Assembly (NCBI GenBank): GCA_030247855.1
Contig: JAPDRN010000092.1
Span: forward strand, 80,268-144,267
Direction: 5' to 3'
DNA from: Knufia peltigerae
Taxonomy: Eukaryota > Ascomycota > Eurotiomycetes > Chaetothyriales > Trichomeriaceae
DNA: 64,000 bases
Positions within the stretch are counted from its first letter, which is position 1. Each line of letters opens with the position of its first letter. Position numbers and translations under genes: made by a program. The notes beneath the pieces are model-generated. The model was not told the DNA's origin and ran no database searches. It saw nothing but the letters and a program-made list of their open reading frames with translations. Of the stretch, positions 8,484-17,475 are shown piece after piece.

Positions 8484-8490
8484 TCTGGGC
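8406..8490 (-). tRNA. tRNA-Leu(CAG), diverged third copy
   Basis: An 85-nt class II tRNA with CCA. The acceptor is GCCCAGA, the anticodon stem is CTAGT/ACTAG and the loop TTCAGGT again gives anticodon CAG. It differs from copies 1 and 2 in the acceptor stem, anticodon stem and variable arm. Confidence 0.93.
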
Positions 8491-8504
8491 GTTCCAGAGG
8501 CGCA

Positions 8505-8533
8505 ATTGTGAAGATGAACCCGGGGGCTGTCAA
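8505..8533 (-). promoter_or_regulatory. Sigma-70 promoter of tRNA-Leu copy 3
   Basis: On the minus strand TTGACA, a 17-bp spacer and CACAAT. Confidence 0.8.
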
Positions 8534-8618
8534 CGATTTCCTGAAAATTCTTAATGGGGATGCTTCAACCGTTTTGCTGACCCGTTCTGCACGCCCGCAA
8601 CGGCTACCATGGAGGGCG

Positions 8619-11078
8619 ATGACTACCAAAAAACCAAGCAAGGGCGGGAGCAAGTCCCGCAGCGAAGCCCCGAACAAGGGTGCCAAGGCCGGCCCGGCCC
8701 GCAACAACAAGCCAGGCAAGCCGTTGCCGGGTTGGCTGCCCGCCGTGGCCGATGCCGCCGCCGCTCCGCGTGGACGTGGCCCGCGCAATGCAGAGGCGCC
8801 GGGCCCCGCGCCGGGCCGCAAGCTGCCGCCGACGGGCAAGGTGATCGACGATCCCTATGCGTCCCGCGAAGCGGAAAAGTACGAACAACCCATCGCCAGC
8901 CGCGAGGCCATCCTGGCCCTGCTGGAACGCTGCGAAGGGCCGCAGACCGCTGAAGAACTTGGCGCGCGCCTGGGCCTGACCGCACCGGACCGCGCCGAGG
9001 CACTGTCGCGCCGGCTCGGCGCCATGGTCCGCGATGGCCAGCTGGTGCAGAACCGCCGCGGCGGCTTCGCGCCCATCCAGACGTTGAACCTGGTCACCGG
9101 TGTGGTGATTGCCAATCCGGAAGGGTTCGGCTTCCTGCGCCCGGTCGAGGGCGGTGACGATCTGTTCCTGCCGCCGTATGAAATGCGCAAGGTGATGCAC
9201 GGCGACAAGGTGCTGGCCCGTGTTACCGGCATCGATCACCGCGGCCGTCGCGAAGGCAGCATCGCCCGCGTGCTTGAGCGCGGCATGACGCGACTGATCG
9301 GTCGCTTCAGCGTCGAGATGGGCATCAACTACGTGGTACCCGATGACAAGCGCATCCAACGCAACGTGCAGGTGCCGCCGGACCAGACCGGCGACGCGCG
9401 CGATGGCCAGCTGGTCGTCTGCGAGTTGACCCAGGCACCGGACAGCCGCCGTCCGCCGATCGGCCGCATCATCGCCGTGCTCGGCGACAAGCTGACCGCA
9501 TCGCTGGTGGTGGAGACCGCGATTCACGGCCACGAACTACCGTTCGAGTTCCCGCAGGAGGTGCTGGACGAAGCCGCCTCGGTGCCGCTGGTGGTCGAAC
9601 CGGCGATGATCGGTAATCGCGTCGACCTGCGCAGCACGCCGCTGGTCACCATTGATGGCGAGGACGCCAAGGACTTCGACGACGCGGTGTACTGCGAGCC
9701 GAACGCCGACGGCTTCCGTCTGGTGGTGGCCATTGCCGATGTCTCCAACTATGTCCGTCCCGGCACGCCGCTGGATGATGAAGCGCAGAAGCGCGCCACC
9801 TCGGTGTACTTCCCGGGCTTCGTGGTGCCGATGCTGCCGGAAACGCTGTCCAACGGCATCTGTTCGCTGATGCCGAAGGTCGACCGCATGTGCTTTGTCT
9901 GCGACATGCAGATCGACCGAGAGGGCGTCGTCATCCACTCGCGCTTCTACGAAGCGGTGATGAATTCGCACGCGCGCCTGACCTACACCCAGGTGTGGCA
10001 GGCGGTGGGCGAGGACGATGCCGGTGCCAAGGCCTTCATCGGCGACCTGCTGCCGCAGGTGCAGCGCCTGCACCAGCTGTATAAGGTGCTGTCCAAGGCG
10101 CGCACCAAGCGTGGCGCGATCGAATTTGAAAGCAGCGAAGTCCGCTTCGTGCTCGACAACCGCGGTGAAGTCACCCAGGCCGGCATGCTGGTACGCAACG
10201 ATGCGCACAAGCTGATCGAGGAATGCATGATCGCGGCCAACGTGGAGGCGGCCAAGTACCTGCTGTCGCGCCACGTGCCGGCGCCTTACCGCGTGCACGA
10301 GAAGCCGCCGGAGACCAAGTACGCCGATCTGCTGGAGTTCCTCAAGGAGTTCAAGCTGAGCCTGCCGCCGTGGTCGAAGGTGCGCCCGGGCGATTACACC
10401 AAGCTGCTGAAGAAGATCCGCGACCGTCCCGATGCCACGCTGCTGGAATCGGTGCTGCTGCGCAGCCAGAGCCTGGCCGTGTACAGCCCGGACAACAACG
10501 GCCACTTCGGCCTGGCCCTGGAGGCGTACGCGCACTTCACCTCGCCGATCCGTCGTTACCCGGATCTGCTGGTGCACCGTGCGATCAAGCATGCGCTGTC
10601 GGGCAAGCCGCTGGACAAGTTCACCTACAACGCCCGCGAGATGGCCGCACTGGCACTGCAGTGCTCCGAGCGTGAGCGTCGTGCCGATGAGGCCGAGCGT
10701 GAAGTCGATGAGCGTTACCGCGCCGCGTGGATGGAGAAACACGTCGGTGGCCAGTTCGACGGCGTGATCAGCGGTGTGACCAGCTTTGGCCTGTTCGTGG
10801 AGTTGGCCGACTCGAAGGTACAGGGCCTGGTGCACGTGACCCAGTTGCCACAGGACTATTACAAGTTCGACGCGACCCGCAAGACGTTGACCGGTGAGCG
10901 CCGCGGCAGCAGTTACCGGCTGGGTGACCAGGTGCGCATTCTGGTGCTGAAGGCCAGCATGGAAGAACGCAAGATCGACTTCCGCCTGGTCGAGCACAAG
11001 GGTGAGGAAGAGGTGCAGAACCCGGCGCCGCTGCCCGAGCGCGGCAAGCCGGCCAAGCGCACGAAAAAGCAGTATTGA
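8619..11078 (+). CDS. rnr: Exoribonuclease R
   Basis: This 819-residue RNase II-superfamily enzyme degrades structured RNA 3' to 5'. In order it shows a basic N-terminal extension, a winged-helix segment (residues about 95-165), cold-shock domains, the RNB catalytic domain with DGEDAKDFDDAVY (the acidic metal-binding cluster), an S1 domain (FDGVISGVTSFGLFVELADSKVQGLVHV) and a lysine-rich tail. The start at 8619 has GGAGG spaced 6 nt upstream. The family is usually found next to rlmB, as here, with one small gene inserted between. Confidence 0.95.
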   Translation: MTTKKPSKGGSKSRSEAPNKGAKAGPARNNKPGKPLPGWLPAVADAAAAPRGRGPRNAEAPGPAPGRKLPPTGKVIDDPYASREAEKYEQPIASREAILALLERCEGPQTAEELGARLGLTAPDRAEALSRRLGAMVRDGQLVQNRRGGFAPIQTLNLVTGVVIANPEGFGFLRPVEGGDDLFLPPYEMRKVMHGDKVLARVTGIDHRGRREGSIARVLERGMTRLIGRFSVEMGINYVVPDDKRIQRNVQVPPDQTGDARDGQLVVCELTQAPDSRRPPIGRIIAVLGDKLTASLVVETAIHGHELPFEFPQEVLDEAASVPLVVEPAMIGNRVDLRSTPLVTIDGEDAKDFDDAVYCEPNADGFRLVVAIADVSNYVRPGTPLDDEAQKRATSVYFPGFVVPMLPETLSNGICSLMPKVDRMCFVCDMQIDREGVVIHSRFYEAVMNSHARLTYTQVWQAVGEDDAGAKAFIGDLLPQVQRLHQLYKVLSKARTKRGAIEFESSEVRFVLDNRGEVTQAGMLVRNDAHKLIEECMIAANVEAAKYLLSRHVPAPYRVHEKPPETKYADLLEFLKEFKLSLPPWSKVRPGDYTKLLKKIRDRPDATLLESVLLRSQSLAVYSPDNNGHFGLALEAYAHFTSPIRRYPDLLVHRAIKHALSGKPLDKFTYNAREMAALALQCSERERRADEAEREVDERYRAAWMEKHVGGQFDGVISGVTSFGLFVELADSKVQGLVHVTQLPQDYYKFDATRKTLTGERRGSSYRLGDQVRILVLKASMEERKIDFRLVEHKGEEEVQNPAPLPERGKPAKRTKKQY

Positions 11079-11083
11079 AAGGT

Positions 11084-11141
11084 GTGCCGACCAACGGTCG
11101 GCACCCACCTCACCCGGTAGGTGCCAACCGTTGGTTGGCAC
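11084..11141. repeat. Paired palindromes, one with a GTAG end (SMAG-type dimer)
   Basis: GTGCCGACC-aac-GGTCGGCAC (11084-11104) is followed by GTAG + GTGCCAACC-gtt-GGTTGGCAC (11117-11141). They fill the gap between rnr and the GFA-domain gene and would form two hairpins in the mRNA. Confidence 0.75.
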
Positions 11142-11163
11142 GACGTTTCGGAGGAAAGCGGCA

Positions 11164-11658
11164 ATGCAGGGCCAACCCGAATACAGCGGCGGCTGCCAGT
11201 GCGGTGCGATCCGCTTCCAGGTGCGGGGAGAGCTGACCGACAGCTCGATCTGCCACTGCCGGATGTGCCAGAAGGCCTTCGGCGCGTACTACGCGCCGCT
11301 GGTCTCGGTGCGCAGCGTGCAGTTCAGCTGGACGCGTGGCCAACCGCGCTATTTCCAGTCCTCCAACGTGGTGCGACGCGGGTTCTGCGCCGACTGCGGC
11401 ACGCCATTGACCTATGAAGCGCCCGATGGCGTGGCGGTGGCCGCCGGTGCCTTCGACCAGCCTGAACGCCTGCCGCCGACCATCCAGTATGGCGTCGAGC
11501 GCAAGCTGCCCTTCGTTGACGGGCTGGGCGGGCTGCCGGCACGCCGCACCGAAGATGATGTCGCCGCGCTGGAGTTCCTGGCCACGATCGTGTCCCACCA
11601 GCACCCCGACCACGACACCCCGCACTGGCCGCCGCGCAGCCGTTCGGCCGAAGGGTGA
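11164..11658 (+). CDS. GFA/CENP-V-fold zinc protein
   Basis: This 164-residue protein has the glutathione-dependent formaldehyde-activating (GFA) fold signature. Cysteines occur as CQCG near residue 12, CHCRMC at about 38-43 and CADCGTPL at about 79-86, in the pattern that binds two zinc ions. Most members of this family have no proven reaction, so a formaldehyde role should not be assumed. It lies between rnr and rlmB, with palindromic repeats on both sides. Confidence 0.85.
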   Translation: MQGQPEYSGGCQCGAIRFQVRGELTDSSICHCRMCQKAFGAYYAPLVSVRSVQFSWTRGQPRYFQSSNVVRRGFCADCGTPLTYEAPDGVAVAAGAFDQPERLPPTIQYGVERKLPFVDGLGGLPARRTEDDVAALEFLATIVSHQHPDHDTPHWPPRSRSAEG

Positions 11659-11665
11659 TCGGCGG

Positions 11666-11688
11666 GTAGCGCCGGGCCATGCCCGGCG
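11666..11688 (+). repeat. SMAG-type palindrome (GTAG + CGCCGGGC stem)
   Basis: GTAG, then CGCCGGGC-CAT-GCCCGGCG, a perfect 8-bp stem. It lies just before rlmB. Confidence 0.85.
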
Positions 11689-11750
11689 AGCGCGAAGCGC
11701 GGCCGCCCCCGATGCTCTACCATAGCCACCCCCTTTCCGGTCCTGCCCGC

Positions 11751-12494
11751 ATGAGCAAGAACAGCCAGTGGATCGTCGGCGTCAACGCCGTCGCCTCCTC
11801 CATCGAGAACGACGCCGAGAACGTCCGCGAAGTGCTGGTCGAGGCCGGTGCGAAGAATCCGCGTCTGACCGAGATCGAGGAAAATGCCCGCCGCAAGGGC
11901 ATCGACGTGCGCAAGGTCAACAGCCAGGCGCTGGACGGCGTGGGCGGTTCGGTGCGCCACCAGGGCGTGGCTGCACGCTATGCCGCCGCCCGCACCTACA
12001 ACGAGAACGAGCTGGAAGGCCTGGTCACGGCTGCGGAAGGCAAGGCCCTGCTGCTGGTGCTGGACGAGGTGCAGGACCCGCACAATCTCGGCGCCTGCCT
12101 GCGTTCGGCCGCCGCTGCCGGCGCTACCGCCGTGATCATTCCCAAGGACAAGTCGGCCACGGTCAACGCCACCGTGCGCAAGACCTCGGCCGGTGCTGCC
12201 GACCTTATTCCGGTGGTGGCGGTGACCAACCTGTCGCGCTGCCTGAAGGACCTGCAGAAGCAGGGCGTGTGGATCTACGGCCTGGCCGGTGAAGCCACCT
12301 CGTCGCTGTACCAGTTGGACCTGAAGGGCAACATCGCGCTGGTGCTGGGCGGCGAAGCCGACGGCCTGCGCCGCCTGACCCGCGAGAACTGCGATGGCCT
12401 GGTCAAGATTCCGATGCCGGGCGAGATCGAGAGCCTGAACGTTTCGGTCGCTGCCGGCGTCAGCCTGTTCGAGGCCGTGCGCCAGCGCGGTTGA
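11751..12494 (+). CDS. rlmB: 23S rRNA 2'-O-methyltransferase RlmB (Gm2251)
   Basis: This 247-residue SPOUT-class methyltransferase has the small N-terminal substrate-binding domain and then the trefoil-knot domain. Knot motifs visible are LDEVQDPHNLGACLRSA, KTSAGAADLIPV, VLGGEADGLRR and MPGEIESLNVSVAAGVSLFEA. These match TrmH-family motifs 1 to 3 and residues that bind S-adenosylmethionine. The ATG at 11751 gives the normal family start (MSKNSQWIVGVNAV). The longer in-frame start would add 24 residues across the upstream repeat and is unlikely. Confidence 0.94.
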   Translation: MSKNSQWIVGVNAVASSIENDAENVREVLVEAGAKNPRLTEIEENARRKGIDVRKVNSQALDGVGGSVRHQGVAARYAAARTYNENELEGLVTAAEGKALLLVLDEVQDPHNLGACLRSAAAAGATAVIIPKDKSATVNATVRKTSAGAADLIPVVAVTNLSRCLKDLQKQGVWIYGLAGEATSSLYQLDLKGNIALVLGGEADGLRRLTRENCDGLVKIPMPGEIESLNVSVAAGVSLFEAVRQRG

Positions 12495-12516
12495 TCGGCA
12501 CCGCTGCAGAATGATC

Positions 12517-12563
12517 GGGGTCAGATCCCTTTTCCAGGGAAAAGGGATCTGACCCCTTTTTTG
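12517..12563. terminator. Perfect 19-bp palindromic terminator after rlmB
   Basis: GGGGTCAGATCCCTTTTCC and its exact complement are separated by 2 nt and followed by seven T. It ends rlmB. It belongs to the same family of GGGGTC...GATCCC palindromes seen at 43525 and 43613, so it is also a dispersed repeat. Confidence 0.85.
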
Positions 12564-12573
12564 TGATCTGCCA

Positions 12574-12591
12574 TGTCGACCAAGGTCGACA
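12574..12591. repeat. TGTCGACC palindrome
   Basis: TGTCGACC-aa-GGTCGACA, perfect 8-bp arms, immediately upstream of a SMAG-type element and between convergent rlmB and macC. Confidence 0.6.
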
Positions 12592-12606
12592 CCTGCCGGG
12601 CAGGTG

Positions 12607-12629
12607 GTAGCCGCCAACCTCGGTTGGCG
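12607..12629 (+). repeat. SMAG-type palindrome (GTAG + CGCCAACC stem)
   Basis: GTAG, one C, then CGCCAACC-tc-GGTTGGCG. It ends 12 bp past the macC stop. Confidence 0.75.
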
Positions 12630-12640
12630 CTCCGGGCACG

Positions 12641-14080
12641 TTACCCGGCGCTGCCACCCAGCGCCTTGAACAGGGTCACGTCGTTGTTCAACTGGCTCTG
12701 CCGCACCCGCGCCAGTGACAGTTCCGCATCGCGGCGGGTCTGTTGCGCTTCCAGCCAGGTGCGCAGATCGGTAGCGCCCACGCGATAGCGCACCTCCTGC
12801 GCGCGCTCCACTTCCACTGCTTCATCGTAGGACGCCTGCGAGGCAGTCACCTGGCGCAGCAGCTGCTCACGTGCGGACAGGGCGTTGTCCACCTCCGACA
12901 GCGCGGTGTACAGCGTCTTGCGGAAGTTGGTGGCGGCGATCTGGTAGTTGGTACCGGCCACGTCCGTATCCAGCTGCGCGCGCTGCAGGTTGAGGAAGGG
13001 CAGCGACAGGCCAGCGCCCAGCGTCGCCACCGGATTGCGCAGCACATCGCCCAGCGAGGTCGCGCTGGAACCCAGGCTGCCGGTAAGACTCAGTGCCGGG
13101 TAGTACTGGGTGGCGGTCACCCGGATCGTCTTCAGGCTGTTGCGCAGCCGCAGTTCGGCCGCGCGCAGGTCCGGCCGGCGGCCGAGAAGATCGGCCGGCA
13201 GGCCTTCGGCAATGGACGGACTCTGCGCCTCCAGCAGGTTCTGCGGTTCGTCCTGCTGCGGCCAGGGCGTGCCATCCAGCAGCACGGTCAGCGCATTGCG
13301 CACTTCCACCCGCTGTTGTTCCAGCGCGCTCTGCGCCGAACGCTGCGACTGCAGGTTCTGCAGTGCCTGGCGTACTTCCAGCCGCGACACCGCACCGGCA
13401 TCGAAGCGTGCCTGCACCAGTTCGTGCGTGCGTTGCAGTCGCTCGAGGTTGGCCTGGCCGGTGGCGATGGACTGGTTGAGGTAGGCCAGTGCCCAGTACT
13501 GGTTGATGACATCACCGATCACCAGCAGGGCGGTGTTCTGCCGATCTTCTTCGCTGGCGTCTGCCTCCCAGCGGGCGATGTCGCGCTGGGTGCGCAGGCG
13601 GCCCCACAGGTCTATTTCCCACCCCAGCGACACACCGGTGGAATAGCTGCGGCGCCAGTCGTCGGCCTGGTCGGTGGCGCGGCTGCCACTGCCGCTCACC
13701 CCGGACGACGATGGCTGCGGCCACAGCGCGTTGCTGGCCAGCCCGGCCTGCAGGCGTGCACGTTGCACCGCCAGCCCGGCCGCACCGAGGTCGCTGTTGG
13801 CGGCAAGCGCCTGCGCGACGAGGCGGTCCAGGCGCTCATCGCCGAAGCCGATCCACCAGCGGTCCTGGCGGATGTCGCGAACCGGGGTGTCCAGGCCGCT
13901 GCGCGGGTCGTCGGCCGGTGCGTTGAGGGTCGCATCGCCACGGCCATAGGTGGCCGCAACGCTGGGGTCTTCAACCGGATAGCGGCCCACGGAAGCGCAG
14001 GCGGAGAGTGCAAGCAGCACGGCGCCGGCCAGCAGCAGGCGTGTGGGAGCGGGGAAGGGCAGTCGGGTCATCATCTTCAT
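12641..14080 (-). CDS. macC: Outer-membrane efflux lipoprotein MacC
   Basis: This 479-residue outer-membrane factor has a lipoprotein signal (lipobox LSACAS) and the two repeated alpha-barrel/beta-barrel halves, with LGRRPDLRAAELRLRNSLKTIRVTATQYYPALSLTG as the clearest family motif. Its ATG overlaps the macB stop (ATGA), so macA, macB and macC form one tightly coupled operon. S. maltophilia MacABC has been linked to macrolide, aminoglycoside and polymyxin tolerance, oxidative and envelope stress and biofilm. Many E. coli-type macAB operons lack their own outer-membrane gene, so its presence is a useful lineage marker. Confidence 0.9.
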   Translation of the reverse strand: MKMMTRLPFPAPTRLLLAGAVLLALSACASVGRYPVEDPSVAATYGRGDATLNAPADDPRSGLDTPVRDIRQDRWWIGFGDERLDRLVAQALAANSDLGAAGLAVQRARLQAGLASNALWPQPSSSGVSGSGSRATDQADDWRRSYSTGVSLGWEIDLWGRLRTQRDIARWEADASEEDRQNTALLVIGDVINQYWALAYLNQSIATGQANLERLQRTHELVQARFDAGAVSRLEVRQALQNLQSQRSAQSALEQQRVEVRNALTVLLDGTPWPQQDEPQNLLEAQSPSIAEGLPADLLGRRPDLRAAELRLRNSLKTIRVTATQYYPALSLTGSLGSSATSLGDVLRNPVATLGAGLSLPFLNLQRAQLDTDVAGTNYQIAATNFRKTLYTALSEVDNALSAREQLLRQVTASQASYDEAVEVERAQEVRYRVGATDLRTWLEAQQTRRDAELSLARVRQSQLNNDVTLFKALGGSAG

Positions 14081-16035
14081 TCGCGGGCCAGGGCCTCCAC
14101 CGGGTCGAGCTGGGCGGCACTGCGTGCCGGCAGGAAGCCGAACGCCACGCCGATCAGGGTTGAACAGGCGAAGGCGGCAATGATGGAAGCGGTGGAGAAC
14201 AACACCTGGAAATCGCTGGCGAAACGGCCGATCAACACACCCATCAGCAGGGCCAGGCCGATGCCGAGCAATCCGCCGAGCAGGCACACCAGCACCGCTT
14301 CGATCAGGAACTGCTGGCGGATGTCGCTCTGCCGCGCACCCACCGCCATGCGCACGCCGATCTCGCGGGTACGCTCGGTCACCGAGACCAGCATGATGTT
14401 CATCACGCCGATGCCACCGACCAGCAGCGCGATGGCGGCAATGGCGCCGATCAGCAGGGTCATCGTGCGCGTGGTCTGTTCGATGGTGTCGCGGATCTCG
14501 GCGCTGTTGCTGAGGAAGAAGTCCTCGGTGCCGTGGCGCATGGTCAGCAGCCGGGTGATTGCTTCCTGCGCCGCATCCATCGGCGTTTCATCGTTGACCC
14601 GCACGGTGATGCTGGAAACGTGGCTCTGCCCGAGCATGCGCGACATCACCGTGGTGTAGGGCACGAACACGCTCAGGCTGGTGCTGCCGCCGAAACCGAA
14701 GCTCTGCTTCTTGGCCACCCCGACCACGCGCACCGGAACGTTGCCAAGCAGGATCACCTGGCCGATCGGGTCGCTGTCAGGGAAGAACTGGGTCCTGGTG
14801 TTCTCATCGATCACCGCCACCTGGCCGAGTCCCTTCACCGCATCGGTTTCGAAGAAGCTGCCGCTGAGCAGGCTCACGCCCTTCACCCGGAAGTACTGCT
14901 CGCCGACGCCACTGATCTGCGCGGTGGCCGACTGGTTGCGGTAACGCGCGGTGACCGAACTGGACACGCTGGGGGTGGCGCTGTCGACGTAGCTCTGCCG
15001 CGACAGGGCATCGGCATCGCTGGCCTTGAGGGTCTGCACCCGCGCCGAACGCATGTCGCCGAACCCGCGGCCGGGGTAGACGTCGATGGTGTTGGTACCC
15101 AGCGCGCTGATGTTCTGCAGGATCTGCTGCTGCGAGCCGTTGCCCAGTGCCACCACCGATACCACCGAGGCGATGCCGATGATGATGCCGAGCATGGTCA
15201 GGAAGGTGCGCAGGCGATGAGCGTTCATCGCCAGCAGGGCCATCCGGAACGCTTCGGTGAAGCGGTCGCGGGCGGCCAGCCAGCTGCTGCCGTGGGCGAC
15301 GCCCGTGCTCGGCTCGCGTTGCGCACGGTAGCTTGGCGCGGCCGGATTGGCGCGGTCGGCGATGATCTCGCCGTCGCGGATCTCGATGATGCGTTGTGCG
15401 TGCTCGGCCACGCTCATGTCGTGGGTGACGATGATGATGGTGTGCCCTTCGGCATGCAGCTCGCCGAGGATGGCCATCACCTCTTCGCCGGATTTCGTAT
15501 CCAGTGCGCCGGTCGGTTCGTCGGCCAGGATCACCTCGCCACCGTTCATCAGCGCACGCGCGATCGACACGCGTTGCTGCTGGCCACCGGACAGCTGCCC
15601 GGGCTTGTGGTGCATGCGGTCGGCCAGACCGAGGCGCTGCAGCAGCTGCTCGGCACGCGCGGTGCGCACCGGGCCGGGGCTGCCGGCATAGACCGCCGGT
15701 ACGGCCACATTGCCGCGCGCGTCGAGATCCCCCAGCAGGTGGTAGCGCTGGAAGATGAAACCGAAGTGCTCGCGGCGCAGCTCGGCCAGCTCGTCGGGTG
15801 CCATTTTTCCCGTCTCGCGGCCCGCTACCTGGTAGCTGCCACGGGTAGGGCGGTCCAGGCAGCCGAGGATGTTCATCAGCGTGGACTTGCCCGAACCGGA
15901 CTGGCCGACAATGGCCACCATCTCACCGGCATGGATGTCCAGGTTGACGTCGCGCAACACGGCGATGACGTCTTCGCCGGCCGGGAATTCGCGTCGCAGG
16001 TCGCGCAGGCGCAGCAGCGGCGCCGTCGTGCTCAT
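14077..16035 (-). CDS. macB: ABC exporter MacB (ATPase fused to permease)
   Basis: This 652-residue MacB-type transporter has an N-terminal ATPase with Walker A GQSGSGKST, signature LSGGQQQR and Walker B VILADEPTGALD. A first membrane helix follows at about residue 270-290, then a large periplasmic domain, then three C-terminal helices (ending in the FtsX-like permease). It works as a mechanotransmission pump that drives substrate through MacA and MacC. It overlaps macA by 4 bp and macC by 4 bp. Confidence 0.95.
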   Translation of the reverse strand: MSTTAPLLRLRDLRREFPAGEDVIAVLRDVNLDIHAGEMVAIVGQSGSGKSTLMNILGCLDRPTRGSYQVAGRETGKMAPDELAELRREHFGFIFQRYHLLGDLDARGNVAVPAVYAGSPGPVRTARAEQLLQRLGLADRMHHKPGQLSGGQQQRVSIARALMNGGEVILADEPTGALDTKSGEEVMAILGELHAEGHTIIIVTHDMSVAEHAQRIIEIRDGEIIADRANPAAPSYRAQREPSTGVAHGSSWLAARDRFTEAFRMALLAMNAHRLRTFLTMLGIIIGIASVVSVVALGNGSQQQILQNISALGTNTIDVYPGRGFGDMRSARVQTLKASDADALSRQSYVDSATPSVSSSVTARYRNQSATAQISGVGEQYFRVKGVSLLSGSFFETDAVKGLGQVAVIDENTRTQFFPDSDPIGQVILLGNVPVRVVGVAKKQSFGFGGSTSLSVFVPYTTVMSRMLGQSHVSSITVRVNDETPMDAAQEAITRLLTMRHGTEDFFLSNSAEIRDTIEQTTRTMTLLIGAIAAIALLVGGIGVMNIMLVSVTERTREIGVRMAVGARQSDIRQQFLIEAVLVCLLGGLLGIGLALLMGVLIGRFASDFQVLFSTASIIAAFACSTLIGVAFGFLPARSAAQLDPVEALARE

Positions 16036-17270
16036 CGGCGCCCCATGCCCGGGCCGCCGACCCGCATCTGCATGCCGCCACGGTTGCCGCCGCCTGCGGC
16101 CGCCGCAGCGCCGCCTTCGCCGACCACCACACGCTCGCCTTCCTTCAGGCCAGACAGGACCTCGACGCTGGCGCCGTTGTTGATGCCGACCTTGACCCTG
16201 CGCGGCTGCGGCTGGCCCTTGTCATCGACCACGCGCACGATGCGCTCGCCATCGCGCGACTTCGGCCCCAGCGCAACGGCGGGCACCATCAGTACGCCCT
16301 TGGCCTGCTTGAGCAGCACCGATACCTGTGCGGTCATGTCGATGCGCAGGGTGCCATCGGGGTTTTCGACGTCGAACAACGCGTTGTAGTAGACCGCGCT
16401 GCTGGAGCTGGAACTGGACGAGCTGCTGGAACTGGACGAGCTCTCGTTGGCGATCGACGCCGGCGCCGGATTGATCTGCCGCAGCGTGGCGTGGTACTTG
16501 CGGTCAGGGTCACCCAGCGTGGTGAAGTACACCGGCATGCCGGCCTTGATCTTGACCACGTCGGCCTCGGATACCTCGGCATTGACGGTCACCACGTCCA
16601 GCCGGGCCAGCATCACGATGGTCGGCGCGGTCTGGTTGGCGTTCACCGTGCGGCCTTCCTCGGCCACTACCGCCACCACGGTGCCGTCCATCGGCGCGAC
16701 GATGCGGGTGTAAGCCAGGTTGGCACGCGCGGTGCCCAGTTCGGTTTCGCGGCCCTTGATCTGCGCTTCGTAGGATTGCAGCTGCGCACGCGCGGTTTTC
16801 AGCTGGGCCTCGGCGGCATCATATTCCTGGCGCGAGGTGGCTTCGGCCGCCAGCATCTGCTGCTGGCGTGCGAACTCCAGCTCAGCCTGGCGCAGGGTGG
16901 CCTGCTGCACCGCGCGCTGCGCGGTCACCTGGTCCAGCGAAGCCTGTGCGTTGAGCACCTGGTTCTGCTGGGTAGTGGCATCGATCTCGGCGATCAGGTC
17001 GCCTTCCTTCACCGTATCGCCCAGTTGCACCTTCAGCGACTTGATCTGGCCGGAGGCCTGCGCACCGACGCTGACCAGCTTGTAGGCGTCGATCACGCCG
17101 GTAGCCTCCACCGTCTGTTCGATGTCGCCGCGGCTGACCGGGGTGGTCGCCAGGGCCGGTGCGGCCGGCTTGCGCAGCAGCCACCAGGCGGAAACGGCGG
17201 CGATCAGGACAAGCAGGGCGATCAACATCAGGCGACCCTTGCGGGTCGCGGGCAACAGGCGGGAGATCAC
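16032..17270 (-). CDS. macA: Periplasmic adaptor MacA with a 15-serine insertion
   Basis: This 412-residue adaptor has an N-terminal membrane anchor, lipoyl halves around a coiled-coil hairpin (about residues 95-200) and a membrane-proximal C-terminal part. It connects MacB to MacC. A run of 15 serines (about residues 277-291) interrupts the beta-barrel region and is encoded by two copies of an 18-bp unit plus a 9-bp remainder. The C terminus is glycine-rich (AAAAGGGNRGGMQMR). It is the first gene of the operon and divergent from macR. Confidence 0.93.
   Translation of the reverse strand: MISRLLPATRKGRLMLIALLVLIAAVSAWWLLRKPAAPALATTPVSRGDIEQTVEATGVIDAYKLVSVGAQASGQIKSLKVQLGDTVKEGDLIAEIDATTQQNQVLNAQASLDQVTAQRAVQQATLRQAELEFARQQQMLAAEATSRQEYDAAEAQLKTARAQLQSYEAQIKGRETELGTARANLAYTRIVAPMDGTVVAVVAEEGRTVNANQTAPTIVMLARLDVVTVNAEVSEADVVKIKAGMPVYFTTLGDPDRKYHATLRQINPAPASIANESSSSSSSSSSSSSSSAVYYNALFDVENPDGTLRIDMTAQVSVLLKQAKGVLMVPAVALGPKSRDGERIVRVVDDKGQPQPRRVKVGINNGASVEVLSGLKEGERVVVGEGGAAAAAGGGNRGGMQMRVGGPGMGRR
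16398..16442 (-). repeat. 18-bp tandem repeat coding for poly-serine in macA
   Basis: The minus strand carries AGCTCGTCCAGTTCCAGC twice, then TCCAGCAGC. All 15 codons are serine. Because the unit is a multiple of three, copy-number change would lengthen or shorten the serine tract without a frameshift. Confidence 0.85.
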
Positions 17271-17396
17271 GTGGCGGCTTCACTCTGGGGGCCGCAGTGG
17301 CGGCGTTGGTGGGCATTGTGAAGATCGAGCGATGCTGTGCTCAATCCTCGGGGTGTGTCTCTATGTAACACTGTCTCCGAGACGGCGTATCAGCAG

Positions 17397-17419
17397 GTAT
17401 CCCGCACTGCGGGGGATAC
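17397..17419. promoter_or_regulatory. Inverted repeat between macA and macR
   Basis: GTATCCC and GGGATAC with a 9-nt spacer lie in the 205-bp divergent region, 57 bp before the macR start. It is a candidate binding site for MacR or another regulator, and no published site is known to me. Confidence 0.45.
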
Positions 17420-17475
17420 AGTGGTACGCATTGGCCTGGATGCGGTTCAGCTGCCGACACGGGATGATTCGCGAC

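Noticed and set aside
6207..8490. tRNA-associated integrated element (genomic island)
   Set aside because: There is no integrase, no att repeat other than the tRNA copies themselves, and the genes between are ordinary housekeeping types.
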